DNA from: CAZCSJ01 sp964501445
Lineage (GTDB): Bacteria; Patescibacteriota; Minisyncoccia; Sungbacterales; HO2-52-23
DNA length: 6,821 nucleotides
Reading direction: 5' to 3'
Assembly: GCA_964501445.1 (NCBI GenBank)
Contig: CAZCSJ010000024.1
Location: forward strand, 1-6,821
Shown: one piece after another, positions 1 to 5,601 of the stretch
Layout of the letters: each line of letters opens with the position of its first letter
Numbering within the stretch: position 1 is the first letter of the stretch
Notes under the pieces: model-generated
What the model saw: only the letters and a program-made list of their open reading frames with translations
Database searches by the model: none
What the model was told of the DNA's origin: nothing
Made by a program: the position numbers and the translations under genes

Positions 1-2196
1 CGACAAAAGTTTCGTAACCCCGTCGTCTCCCATCGTCACCCCATAGAGCACCCCCGCACACTTCATGGTCTCGCGATTGTGAGTCACCAAAATCAGCTGC
101 GTCTTTTTTGAGAGGTCTTTTAAAATCGAGGCGTAGCGCTGAGAGTTTGCCTCGTCAAGTGCGGCATCGGTCTCGTCAAGCATCAAAAATGGCGGGGGAT
201 TCACCGTCGCGATCGCCAAAAGCAATGCGATTGAAGTGAGTGTTTTCTCGCCGCCCGAAAGCATTGCAAGCCCTTTCACGCGCTTGCGCGGCAAATCTAC
301 TTCAATCTCTACACCTTCAGATACTTCTTCCTGTTCGTCTGTTTCGTCCTTAATTCGTAATTCATTATTCATAATTCTCAACGTCGCCTTGCCGCCGCCG
401 AAAATAAGCGAAAAGTACTCATTGAACTCTTTTTTTATTTTTAAAAATCCTTCATCAAAATCGTTTTTCATGTGGCGCTCCAGTTCTCCCATGAGTTTTG
501 CAAGGGACGTCCGCGCAGCGGCAAGATCATCAATTTCTTTTGAGAGAAATGCAAATCGCGACTCGGTGTCCTGGTATTCTTTCACTACTGCCGCGTCAAT
601 TCCGCCAATTTCTTCAAGCTTTCCCCGCAGGCGCTCGATTTTTTTTCGGAGCGCGTCGGAGCTCTCACCCCCGTACCCATCGGCGGTCATACCCGCGAGC
701 GCCGCACGACCGATGCCGACCTCTTCCAATTCCTTCAAAAACTCTCCCTCGCGCGCCCGCAGGCGTTCTTCGTCAAATGTGAACCGCTCACGCTGCAGCG
801 CCAAATCCCGTTCCTCCTCTTGAAGCGCTGCGAGCGCCCGATCGGACTCATGCATCTTTTCTCGCAGAGCCCGAAATCGCTCCCGCTCCTCGCGAAGTGC
901 GGACTCCAAGGTCTCTATCTCTGCCGCAATCGCCGCCGCGTCTTTGTGCAGGCCCGAAATTGCCTTTTCAAGTTCCAAGACCGCGGGAGTGGTGCCCCGC
1001 AAAGCGGGATCCTCACCTCCTCCCCGTTCAATTTGCGAAATCAACTTTTCAAGGTCTTCAATCAATACAAAAAGGTGCGAGCGCACCACATCAATGCGGT
1101 CCTCCTCCTCAAGAATAGAGCGGATCTCAATGATAAATTGCTCAAGTTCATCCTTGACGTAGGCGGGGTCAAGGACGCGCGCCGAGTGTGCGGGACCTCC
1201 TTCCCGCAGCGCTTCCAATTTCCCTTCAATCCGCCCGATCTCCCGCTCAATCTCGCGGCGCTTCCCTTCAAGAAGTGCTAATGTCTGCTCGTCTGCGCGG
1301 GAAACGGCAAATTCCTCTGTACCCGAATCCGATCGTCCGGTTTCTCGAAGAAGCGCTTCAAGTTCCTTTTTTACCGCGCCGTGTCGCTCGGAAACGGGTG
1401 TCAAACGGCTTCCCAGACCCTCCCGTTCTTTTTGAATATCCTCCGATTCTCTTACAAAATAGATCCGCTGAAGCGTCTGTAACTCCGCCTCAACACTCCC
1501 CCGCATATCCGCTTTTTTTGCCTGGCCCCGCAGAAACGTGAGGTGGGGCTTGATCTCGCGAAGCAGCGCCTCGGCCTGACGCAAATTCTCTTCGGTTGCC
1601 GCAAGCTTCCGCTCGGTCTCATTCTTTTTTAACTGATACACGCGAAGCCCCAACGCCTCCTCAAGCATTTCTCTTCGTTCAAGAGCGCTTGAAAGAAGCA
1701 TCCGGTCCACTTCGCCCTGGCCGATGATGTTGTGTTTGGTTTGGCCAAGACCGAGGCGCGCAATGAGTTCCACAATGTCGCGAAGCCGCACTTGCGAATC
1801 GTTCAAAAAATATTCGTTCATCCCGTCGCGGAAAATTTTCCTGCTCACCGCCACTTCATTAAAATCCAATGCGATTTTTCCGTCCGCATTGTCAAAACGG
1901 AGCGTGACCGAGGCCTTGCCCATGCGCGGCACGCCGTTTCGCCCCGAGCCATTCGGCACTGAGCTCATGGCCGAAGTGCGCACTGATGGAGGCGACCCGT
2001 TCCAAATCAAATCTTCGCCCTTCTTGCCGCGAAGCGCTTTCATTGACTGCTCGCCAAGCACCCATCGTATCGCCTCGGCGATATTGGATTTCCCTGAGCC
2101 GTTGGGACCTACAATCGCGGTAATCCGCGAGGGAAACTCGAGGATTGTAGATTGTGCGAATGACTTAAAACCGGAGAGTTCTAAACTTTTCAACAT
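1..2196 (-). CDS. smc: Short, apparently hinge-less SMC chromosome-segregation ATPase (C-terminal end beyond window)
   Basis: The frame is open for 732 codons from ATG at 2194-2196 to the window edge. SMC proteins are ATPases that compact and segregate DNA. Visible motifs: N-terminal MLKSLELSGFKSF; Walker A GPNGSGKS (residues 30-37) followed by EAIRWVLGEQS; coiled coil about 165-330; a Gly/Pro-bounded helical segment about 333-412; returning coil about 413-575 with IGGIDAAVVKEY; FGGGKATLRI; ABC signature LSGGEKT (646-652); Walker B LMLDETDAALDE (about 671-682); H-loop VTHNRE (704-709). The C-terminal block DGVTKLLS reaches the edge, so only a few residues should be missing. The family is usually about 1150-1200 residues; this one is near 740. 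Both arms are about 160 residues and I see neither a hinge domain nor a zinc-hook CxxC. It starts 2 bp after the rnc stop, so it is in the same operon. Identification as SMC family is secure; the altered architecture is my reading. Confidence 0.96.
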   Translation of the reverse strand, partial: MLKSLELSGFKSFAQSTILEFPSRITAIVGPNGSGKSNIAEAIRWVLGEQSMKALRGKKGEDLIWNGSPPSVRTSAMSSVPNGSGRNGVPRMGKASVTLRFDNADGKIALDFNEVAVSRKIFRDGMNEYFLNDSQVRLRDIVELIARLGLGQTKHNIIGQGEVDRMLLSSALERREMLEEALGLRVYQLKKNETERKLAATEENLRQAEALLREIKPHLTFLRGQAKKADMRGSVEAELQTLQRIYFVRESEDIQKEREGLGSRLTPVSERHGAVKKELEALLRETGRSDSGTEEFAVSRADEQTLALLEGKRREIEREIGRIEGKLEALREGGPAHSARVLDPAYVKDELEQFIIEIRSILEEEDRIDVVRSHLFVLIEDLEKLISQIERGGGEDPALRGTTPAVLELEKAISGLHKDAAAIAAEIETLESALREERERFRALREKMHESDRALAALQEEERDLALQRERFTFDEERLRAREGEFLKELEEVGIGRAALAGMTADGYGGESSDALRKKIERLRGKLEEIGGIDAAVVKEYQDTESRFAFLSKEIDDLAAARTSLAKLMGELERHMKNDFDEGFLKIKKEFNEYFSLIFGGGKATLRIMNNELRIKDETDEQEEVSEGVEIEVDLPRKRVKGLAMLSGGEKTLTSIALLLAIATVNPPPFLMLDETDAALDEANSQRYASILKDLSKKTQLILVTHNRETMKCAGVLYGVTMGDDGVTKLLS
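350..378. repeat. A+T-rich AATTC/GAATT micro-repeat inside smc
   Basis: The plus strand reads as tandem AATTCNTAATTC-like units (TTAATTCGTAATTC, then ATTATTCATAATTC). The same units form the repeat between nusB and rpmF at 3451-3520. In the smc frame it encodes IMNNELRIK (about residues 608-616), directly after the conserved FGGGKATLR and before an acidic linker leading to GVEIEVDLPRK. It therefore looks like a dispersed intergenic repeat that entered the gene in frame at a tolerant loop. Confidence 0.6.
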
Positions 2197-2198
2197 CT

Positions 2199-2891
2199 CT
2201 ATTCCCACCCTTTTACGCGGAGTCCGTTGCGCGCCGCCTCCTCCTGCGCCGCCTGCTTTGACGGCCCCTCGCCTTCTGCCACAAGTTCTGCTCCAAGATA
2301 AATTCCCACCACAAAATGCTTGTCATGGTCCGGCCCCCATTCGCGGAGCACTTCATAGGTGGGGGTCACGCCCACAATATCCTGTGCCTTTTCTTGGAAA
2401 AGCGACTTGGGGTCTCTATGCAGATTTTTCTCAAGCACTTCCGAGAGATGCGGCGTCACGACGCGGCCGATAAATCCGTTTGCCGCCTCGTACCCTTGGT
2501 CACGATACATCGCGCCGATAACCGCTTCAATCGCATTTGCCAAAATGTATTGGCGCGCGCGGCCGACATCTTTTGCCTCCCCGCGCGAGAGCATGAGAAA
2601 ATCATTGAGTCCGAGGTCAGATGCGATGCGCGAGAGCATATTGGCGTTGACGAGTGCTGCGCGAAAACTCGTCAATTCCCCTTCGGGCTTGTCAGGAAAG
2701 CGGTCATAGAGCGCCTCGGTCACGGCGAGCTCCAGCACCGCATCTCCCAAAAACTCAAGCCGTTCATTGTGCCCCAAACGAAAATCCGGCCGCTCGTTCA
2801 AGAACGATCGGTGGGTGAGGGCTTGCAGGAGTAAATCCTTGTTTTTGAATTCAAATCCGAGTGTGGATTCAAGAGATGAGAGATTTTGCAC
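2199..2891 (-). CDS. rnc: Ribonuclease III
   Basis: RNase III cuts double-stranded RNA in rRNA precursors and structured mRNAs. The catalytic domain carries the signature NERLEFLGDAVL (E43, E46, D50 with the start chosen here) and ILANAIEAVIGAMYRDQG (E122). The C-terminal dsRNA-binding domain runs from DPKSLFQEKAQ through TPTYEVLREWGPDHDKHF to GEGPSKQAAQEEAA. Length is 230 residues, close to E. coli (226). The frame is open back to a TTG at 2922-2924, just after a stop, but those 11 extra codons lie in an A+T-rich repeat and add VCIRILVSRF, unlike RNase III N-termini. GTG at 2889-2891 puts VQNLSSLESTLGF at the usual position. No SD precedes either start. The Asp normally three residues before the second catalytic Glu is Asn119 here. 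It lies between nusB and smc. Confidence 0.95.
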   Translation of the reverse strand: MQNLSSLESTLGFEFKNKDLLLQALTHRSFLNERPDFRLGHNERLEFLGDAVLELAVTEALYDRFPDKPEGELTSFRAALVNANMLSRIASDLGLNDFLMLSRGEAKDVGRARQYILANAIEAVIGAMYRDQGYEAANGFIGRVVTPHLSEVLEKNLHRDPKSLFQEKAQDIVGVTPTYEVLREWGPDHDKHFVVGIYLGAELVAEGEGPSKQAAQEEAARNGLRVKGWE

Positions 2892-2899
2892 AAAACGCG

Positions 2900-2960
2900 A
2901 TACCAATATACGAATGCATACCAATTATACGAATATTTGTATCATTGGTATAATTCGTAT
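2900..2960. repeat. A+T-rich 8-mer repeat cluster between nusB and rnc
   Basis: Two 8-mers alternate: ATACCAAT at 2900-2907 and 2918-2925, ATACGAAT at 2908-2915 and 2927-2934. Their reverse complements follow at 2944-2951 (ATTGGTAT) and 2953-2960 (ATTCGTAT). Either pair can form an 8-bp stem with an 18-nt loop, so two alternative hairpins are possible. The cluster fills the nusB-rnc gap and overlaps the longest possible rnc N-terminus. It resembles the other A+T-rich micro-repeats in the window rather than a terminator, since no T-run follows. Confidence 0.7.
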
Positions 2961-2973
2961 ATTCGCATCGAAA

Positions 2974-3450
2974 TTATTCTTCTTTCTTCTTCGCCACTTC
3001 CTCTCTCCTCGGAAATTCCTTCCCCGGCTCGCCCATTTCGCGGTAGACCGTACCAAGAACCCCATTCACAAATTTCCCCGAGGATTCGCCGCCGAATGAT
3101 TTTACCAGTTCAATCGCTTCGTTGATCGCGACTTTGGGCGGCACCTCGTCGTGATTCCCGAAAAGGAGCTCGTAGAGGCCAAGGCGCAGGACCGCACGGT
3201 CAACCGACGCAATCTGGTCAAGCGGCCATTCGGGCGCCGCTTTCTCAATTATTTTATCAATCGTTGCGAGATTTTCAACCGTACCATTCACCAGCCGCTC
3301 AATAAACGGGTACTCCTCATCAAGTCCCGGTCCGAACTCTTTTTTATTTTTCTCCATCACCTCTTTTAACTTTGATGGAACCTTCCCATGAAAATCCCAC
3401 TCAAAGAGCGATTGGACGGCGATGGAACGAGCGAGATGACGGCTTGCCAT
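2974..3450 (-). CDS. nusB: Transcription antitermination factor NusB
   Basis: NusB binds boxA RNA with S10 (NusE) and supports antitermination and rRNA maturation. The 158-residue product begins MASRHLARSIAVQSLFEWDF, the usual R..AR..A.Q.L opening. It continues with WPLDQIASVDRAVLRLGLYELLF and then PPKVAINEAIELVKSFGGESSGKFVNGVLGTVYRE, both diagnostic blocks of the all-helical NusB fold. It has an N-terminal insert rich in Lys/Glu and a charged tail (FPRREEVAKKKEE), making it a little longer than E. coli NusB (139). The ATG at 3448-3450 follows an A+T-rich inverted repeat and has no visible SD. It sits between rpmF and rnc in one operon, a sensible grouping for ribosome biogenesis. Confidence 0.95.
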   Translation of the reverse strand: MASRHLARSIAVQSLFEWDFHGKVPSKLKEVMEKNKKEFGPGLDEEYPFIERLVNGTVENLATIDKIIEKAAPEWPLDQIASVDRAVLRLGLYELLFGNHDEVPPKVAINEAIELVKSFGGESSGKFVNGVLGTVYREMGEPGKEFPRREEVAKKKEE

Positions 3451-3520
3451 GAATTATGAAGTATGAATTATGAATTAAGGAAAATCTACGCATAATTCCT
3501 AATTCGTAATTCTTAATTCG
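3451..3520. repeat. A+T-rich imperfect inverted repeat between rpmF and nusB
   Basis: The left arm (3451-3479) and right arm (3491-3520) are both built of GAATTA/TAATTC units and are complementary at about 24 of 29 positions across a spacer of about 11 nt. The RNA could fold into a long weak hairpin. The right arm runs into the last codons and stop of rpmF, so the repeat supplies the final residues (NAN) of L32. The same unit occurs inside smc at 350-378. It probably belongs to a dispersed repeat family; a role in mRNA processing between rpmF and nusB is possible but not shown. Confidence 0.7.
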
Positions 3521-3764
3521 CATTTTTAGCCACGGCTTCCTGTGCCGCAAGCTCTTTTTCTTTCTTCTTCCGCTCCTTCTTGTCCAGTTTTGCAAGCACA
3601 TCCACCACTTGGCGGTTCGCATAGTACCCGCAGTTCCTACACACAATATGGGGAAGCGTCTCGTACCCGCAATGGCTGCATTTCACAAAACGCGTGGCTT
3701 TGAGCGCATGGTGCGAGCGCACGCGATTCCGCTTGCCCTTCGTATGTTTCATTCGGACTACCAT
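3513..3764 (-). CDS. rpmF: 50S ribosomal protein L32, zinc-ribbon type
   Basis: L32 is a small protein of the large ribosomal subunit. The 83-residue product has the basic N-terminus MVVRMKHTKGKRNRVRSHHALK and a zinc ribbon made by C29-x2-C32 and C42-x2-C45 (KCSHCGYETLPHIVCRNCGYY). LPHxVCxxCGYY is the L32 hallmark. The C-terminus is longer than in model bacteria (about 57-60 residues) and is a Lys/Glu-rich helix (KLDKKERKKKEKELAAQEAV). ATG at 3762-3764 is chosen because a promoter -10 box lies 6 nt upstream of it, implying a leaderless mRNA, and because the MVVRMKHT opening is complete. It is the first gene of the rpmF-nusB-rnc-smc operon. Confidence 0.95.
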   Translation of the reverse strand: MVVRMKHTKGKRNRVRSHHALKATRFVKCSHCGYETLPHIVCRNCGYYANRQVVDVLAKLDKKERKKKEKELAAQEAVAKNAN

Positions 3765-3770
3765 GCAAAA

Positions 3771-3799
3771 ACCATATCAAAAAGAGCGGATTTTGGCAA
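3771..3799 (-). promoter_or_regulatory. Promoter of the rpmF-nusB-rnc-smc operon, predicted leaderless
   Basis: On the minus strand, TTGCCA (3794-3799, five of six matches to TTGACA) is followed by a 17-bp spacer and the extended -10 TGATATGGT (TATGGT at 3771-3776). Six bases later comes the rpmF ATG, so transcription should start on or next to the start codon. The -35 begins 4 bp after the toxin stop codon. No terminator separates the toxin gene from this promoter, so read-through is also possible. Confidence 0.65.
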
Positions 3800-3802
3800 A
3801 CT

Positions 3803-4060
3803 TCACCTATAGATCGAGTGATCTCCAACTGAATGGAACATCACCACTCCTTTTTCTTTAAAGTCAAAAATAATGCGATTTTTGTAGTCTATCCAAAAAG
3901 CCCAAAATCCCTTAAATCGCCCCTCCAATGCATGAGTCCTAAGCCGAGGATCAAAAGGATTGTTACAAAATATGATTTCCTTCTCTTCGGCTAACTCCTG
4001 CAAATGCAGTGAAAGCCGCTTGTATTCGCGGCTGAACTTTGTGGAATAATAGATTTTCAT
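3803..4060 (-). CDS. RelE/YafQ-family toxin (type II toxin-antitoxin system)
   Basis: This is a predicted mRNA interferase of the RelE/ParE superfamily, 85 residues. The pattern is typical of the YafQ-like branch: F-REYKRL near the N-terminus, NPFDPRLRTHALEGRFKGFWAFWIDYKNRIIFDF in the middle, and the C-terminal GDHSIYR. The His in GDHSIY matches the position of the conserved catalytic His in YafQ. RelE-like toxins cut mRNA in the ribosomal A site; ParE-like relatives poison gyrase, and sequence alone does not fully separate these. It starts 6 bp after the antitoxin stop, so the two are co-transcribed. No SD is visible. Nothing suggests truncation. Confidence 0.88.
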   Translation of the reverse strand: MKIYYSTKFSREYKRLSLHLQELAEEKEIIFCNNPFDPRLRTHALEGRFKGFWAFWIDYKNRIIFDFKEKGVVMFHSVGDHSIYR

Positions 4061-4066
4061 GTGAGT

Positions 4067-4282
4067 CTAACGCAAATCCTTGAGGGAACGGAGCAGTTTT
4101 GCCTTTCCCTGTTCAAATTCTTTTTGGCTCTCTTTCAATTCCTCCAAAAGTTTCTCCTCCATCCAGTCACGCAAAAGAGAGCGAAAGAATTCGCTTTTTG
4201 TGGAAAAATTACCTTTTTTCACTCCCCGCTCTACCTCTAGAGCCATTTCTTTGGGAAGCGATATATTAATGACAGTACGCAT
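4067..4282 (-). CDS. Ribbon-helix-helix antitoxin (ParD/CopG-like)
   Basis: The 71-residue product has an N-terminal ribbon-helix-helix DNA-binding domain, TVINISLPKEMALEVERGVKKGNFSTKSEFFRSLLRDWM (about residues 3-41). Here the beta strand would contact DNA, and GNFSTKSEFFRSLLR forms the second helix of the dimer. The charged C-terminal helix (KESQKEFEQGKAKLLRSLKDLR) matches the toxin-wrapping tail seen in antitoxins paired with YafQ/RelE-like toxins. It precedes the toxin gene, the normal order for autoregulated modules. ATG at 4280-4282 follows a short leader from the promoter and operator at 4297-4337. Confidence 0.9.
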   Translation of the reverse strand: MRTVINISLPKEMALEVERGVKKGNFSTKSEFFRSLLRDWMEEKLLEELKESQKEFEQGKAKLLRSLKDLR

Positions 4283-4296
4283 ATCTCAAGTGTACC

Positions 4297-4337
4297 TGTA
4301 ATACAAAATATTACAATAGCAAATTATCGATTGTCAC
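4297..4337 (-). promoter_or_regulatory. Toxin-antitoxin promoter with palindromic operator
   Basis: On the minus strand, GTGACA (4332-4337) and TAATAT (4308-4313) are separated by 18 bp, giving a start near 4301 and a leader of about 18 nt. The -10 box lies inside a perfect 7-bp inverted repeat, TGTAATA-N5-TATTACA (4297-4315). This is the expected place for a ribbon-helix-helix antitoxin to bind and shut off its own operon. The -35 lies within the 3' end of the first MazG-like gene. Confidence 0.6.
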
Positions 4338-4653
4338 CCGAACCGCCAAGCTGGCCACGGTCCTTGCGCGACGCGAGCTTTTCCATATTCATCTGCGCCA
4401 CTTCCTCAATGGAGGAGCCAAATTCGCGCGCGAGCTGGGAAGTGTACCAGAGCACATCGCCAAGCTCGCTTAAAATATCTTTGCGAAACGCCTCGTCCAC
4501 GACATTACCCATGTCGCGCTGGATCTTTTTTACCTTATTTGCGATTTCCCCCGCCTCACCCACAAGCCCCAGCGTGGGATAGATAAAATTTTTCCCCGAA
4601 TCGGGATATTTTACGGTGCTATTTGCTGCTTCTTGGTATTCTTGGAAATTCAT
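4324..4653 (-). CDS. MazG-like nucleotide pyrophosphohydrolase, copy 1
   Basis: This is an all-alpha NTP pyrophosphohydrolase-like protein of 109 residues, which would hydrolyse (d)NTPs to NMPs and pyrophosphate, for example as house-cleaning. The metal-binding pattern is visible: GLVGEAGEIANKVKK supplies E-x-x-E, and ILSELGDVLWYTSQLAREFG supplies E-x-x-D. The opening MNFQEYQEAANST and the tail EKLASRKDRGQLGGSGDNR are typical of small single-domain MazG-like proteins. No SD precedes the ATG. It has a near twin at 5602-5931, differing at five residues (Q/R, M/V, K/R, G/N and G/H going toward the C-terminus). The true substrate cannot be told from sequence. Confidence 0.88.
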   Translation of the reverse strand: MNFQEYQEAANSTVKYPDSGKNFIYPTLGLVGEAGEIANKVKKIQRDMGNVVDEAFRKDILSELGDVLWYTSQLAREFGSSIEEVAQMNMEKLASRKDRGQLGGSGDNR

Positions 4654-4721
4654 AATGCTTTTTTAATTACTTTTAATAAATCCATAGTAACACGAAAATG
4701 TACTGCTTAGACAAATGTAGG

Positions 4722-4781
4722 CCTTCGACAGGCTCAGGCAATATTATTTTTACTTCCTGAGCGAACGGAGCGAGTCGAAGG
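4722..4781. repeat. REP-like palindrome, copy 1
   Basis: CCTTCGAC-AG-GCTCAGG (4722-4738) faces CCTGAGC-N11-GTCGAAGG (4756-4781). Together they make an 8-bp outer stem and a 7-bp inner stem with a 2-nt bulge on one side and an 11-nt bulge on the other. The loop is 17 nt and A+T-rich. CTTCGAC..GCTCAG palindromes are a widespread dispersed-repeat type in bacteria, often compared with REP elements mobilised by Y1-type RAYT transposases; none is encoded in the window. It lies upstream of the MazG-like gene. Confidence 0.75.
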
Positions 4782-4803
4782 ATTACAAATTTTATAGAAA
4801 TTA

Positions 4804-4838
4804 AAAACAGCCGAGATCTTGTGGACGACGGCTGTTTT
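4804..4838. terminator. Terminator-like hairpin, copy 1, between divergent genes
   Basis: AAAACAGCCG (4804-4813) pairs with CGGCTGTTTT (4829-4838) over 10 bp with a 15-nt loop, so both strands end the stem in a T-run. It lies between the divergent MazG-like copy 1 and DUF5678 genes, where no terminator is needed. It is a copy of the hairpin at 6081-6117. Its inner base pairs have decayed by changes at 4815, 4816 and 4821, consistent with a non-functional duplicate. Confidence 0.55.
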
Positions 4839-4895
4839 GTTTTGCCGAGCTACCTGGTATTCTCAACTGACTTAGTATACCCCACCGTACCAATC

Positions 4896-4924
4896 TTGTT
4901 TCTTCTCAGATAATTTGCTATAAT
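4896..4924 (+). promoter_or_regulatory. Strong promoter of the DUF5678-protease pair, leaderless
   Basis: TTGTTT (4896-4901), a 17-bp spacer and the extended -10 TGCTATAAT (consensus TATAAT at 4919-4924) are followed by only 6 bases before ATG at 4931. Transcription is predicted to start at the A of the start codon. This has the same geometry as the rpmF promoter. Confidence 0.75.
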
Positions 4925-4930
4925 TTTGCT

Positions 4931-5131
4931 ATGAAAAAAACTCTTCCTATCATTGATGTAAAAAAGTATGGCGGTAAGCAAGTCGCGATTATAAAGGGAA
5001 AAATCGTTGCATCTGGAAGTAACACACACGAACTCCTTGCGAAAGCAAAGCGGCTTTCCCCCCGCGCCTCGTGGCGCGATATCCTTTTGGTCAGCGTGCC
5101 CAAGGGCTTGACGGTTGTCTATCAACTATGA
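4931..5131 (+). CDS. DUF5678-like small protein
   Basis: The 66-residue product contains VKKYGGKQVAIIKGKIVASGSNTHELLAKAKRL, matching the DUF5678 pattern (a Gly-Lys-x-VAI hairpin, GKIVASG, then a helix that starts after N/D-x-x-EL). It ends in a short strand-rich tail (DILLVSVPKGLTVVYQL). Function is unknown. The ATG sits 6 bases from a perfect extended -10, so the mRNA is predicted leaderless and no SD is expected. Its stop codon overlaps the start of the next gene in ATGA, which implies translational coupling and a joint role with the aspartyl protease. An antitoxin-like or inhibitor role has occurred to me but nothing in the sequence proves it. Confidence 0.8.
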   Translation: MKKTLPIIDVKKYGGKQVAIIKGKIVASGSNTHELLAKAKRLSPRASWRDILLVSVPKGLTVVYQL

Positions 5132-5565
5132 CCCAACACATATTTCCTTACGGCATTCGTTTTCAAGAAGACGGCCGTATTGAAGTATTCCCCGCGCTGG
5201 AGATTTCTCTTTTAGGACCAAAGGGAGATGGTCTCCGGCTTCTCTTGCACATCGACTCTGGTGCAACCACAAGCATTCTTCCCGAGAGCGACGCGGAAAA
5301 CCTGAAGATCTCAAAAAAGAACGGTAAGAAAATGCTGGTTCGCGGTATTACCGGAAGCCCATTAACGGGATATCGGCAATTGGTACGCATTCAGCTTGGC
5401 ACCATCACCTTAAAAATTCCGGTCATTTTTGTCGCAGAGAACGCAATACCCCGGATTCTGGGAAGGGAAGGGGTATTTTCTAAATTTGGCATTCTCTTTG
5501 ATGAGGCAAAACGGCGTACCGCATTTCTGAATGACCGAACTCGTATTAATTCATTCCTTCAGTGA
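5128..5565 (+). CDS. Retropepsin-like aspartic protease (clan AA)
   Basis: The 145-residue product carries the aspartic protease motif LLLHIDSGATTSILP with catalytic Asp43 (DSGA). A flap-like GITGSPLTGYRQLVRIQLG follows, then the C-terminal hydrophobic-hydrophobic-Gly block RILGREGVFSKFGILFDEAKRRTAF. One catalytic Asp per chain means it must act as a dimer, as retroviral proteases do. There is no signal peptide or membrane segment, so it is probably cytoplasmic. The frame is open further upstream, but the ATG at 5128 overlapping the previous stop (ATGA) is the natural start. The substrate is unknown; the coupled DUF5678 protein is the obvious partner candidate. It converges on MazG-like copy 2 with 36 bp between stops and no clear terminator. 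Confidence 0.85.
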   Translation: MTQHIFPYGIRFQEDGRIEVFPALEISLLGPKGDGLRLLLHIDSGATTSILPESDAENLKISKKNGKKMLVRGITGSPLTGYRQLVRIQLGTITLKIPVIFVAENAIPRILGREGVFSKFGILFDEAKRRTAFLNDRTRINSFLQ

Positions 5566-5601
5566 CGAAACTGATAAAAAAATAAGGGAAATCCTAACTT
5601 C

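Larger units (their letters stand above)
4324..4838. repeat. Direct repeat unit, copy 1 (MazG gene + REP-like palindrome + hairpin)
   Basis: This block aligns without gaps to 5602-6116 at a constant offset of 1278 bp. Positions 4472-4814 (343 bp) are identical to the second copy, including about 160 bp of non-coding DNA. Positions 4327-4471, the 3' end of the MazG-like gene, contain 23 differences. The similarity stops at the gene's stop codon on one side and at the end of the terminator-like hairpin on the other. Confidence 0.95.

Noticed and set aside
1724..2473. Plus-strand 249-codon frame
   Set aside because: It is the mirror of the conserved SMC head domain and the end of rnc; Ser/Pro/Arg-rich with no motif.
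2889..2924. Longer RNase III N-terminus starting at TTG 2924
   Set aside because: The 11 extra residues are encoded by the repeat and do not resemble RNase III N-termini.
2900..2960. CRISPR array from alternating short repeats
   Set aside because: The units are 8-mers without spacers of regular length, some are inverted, and no cas genes are present.
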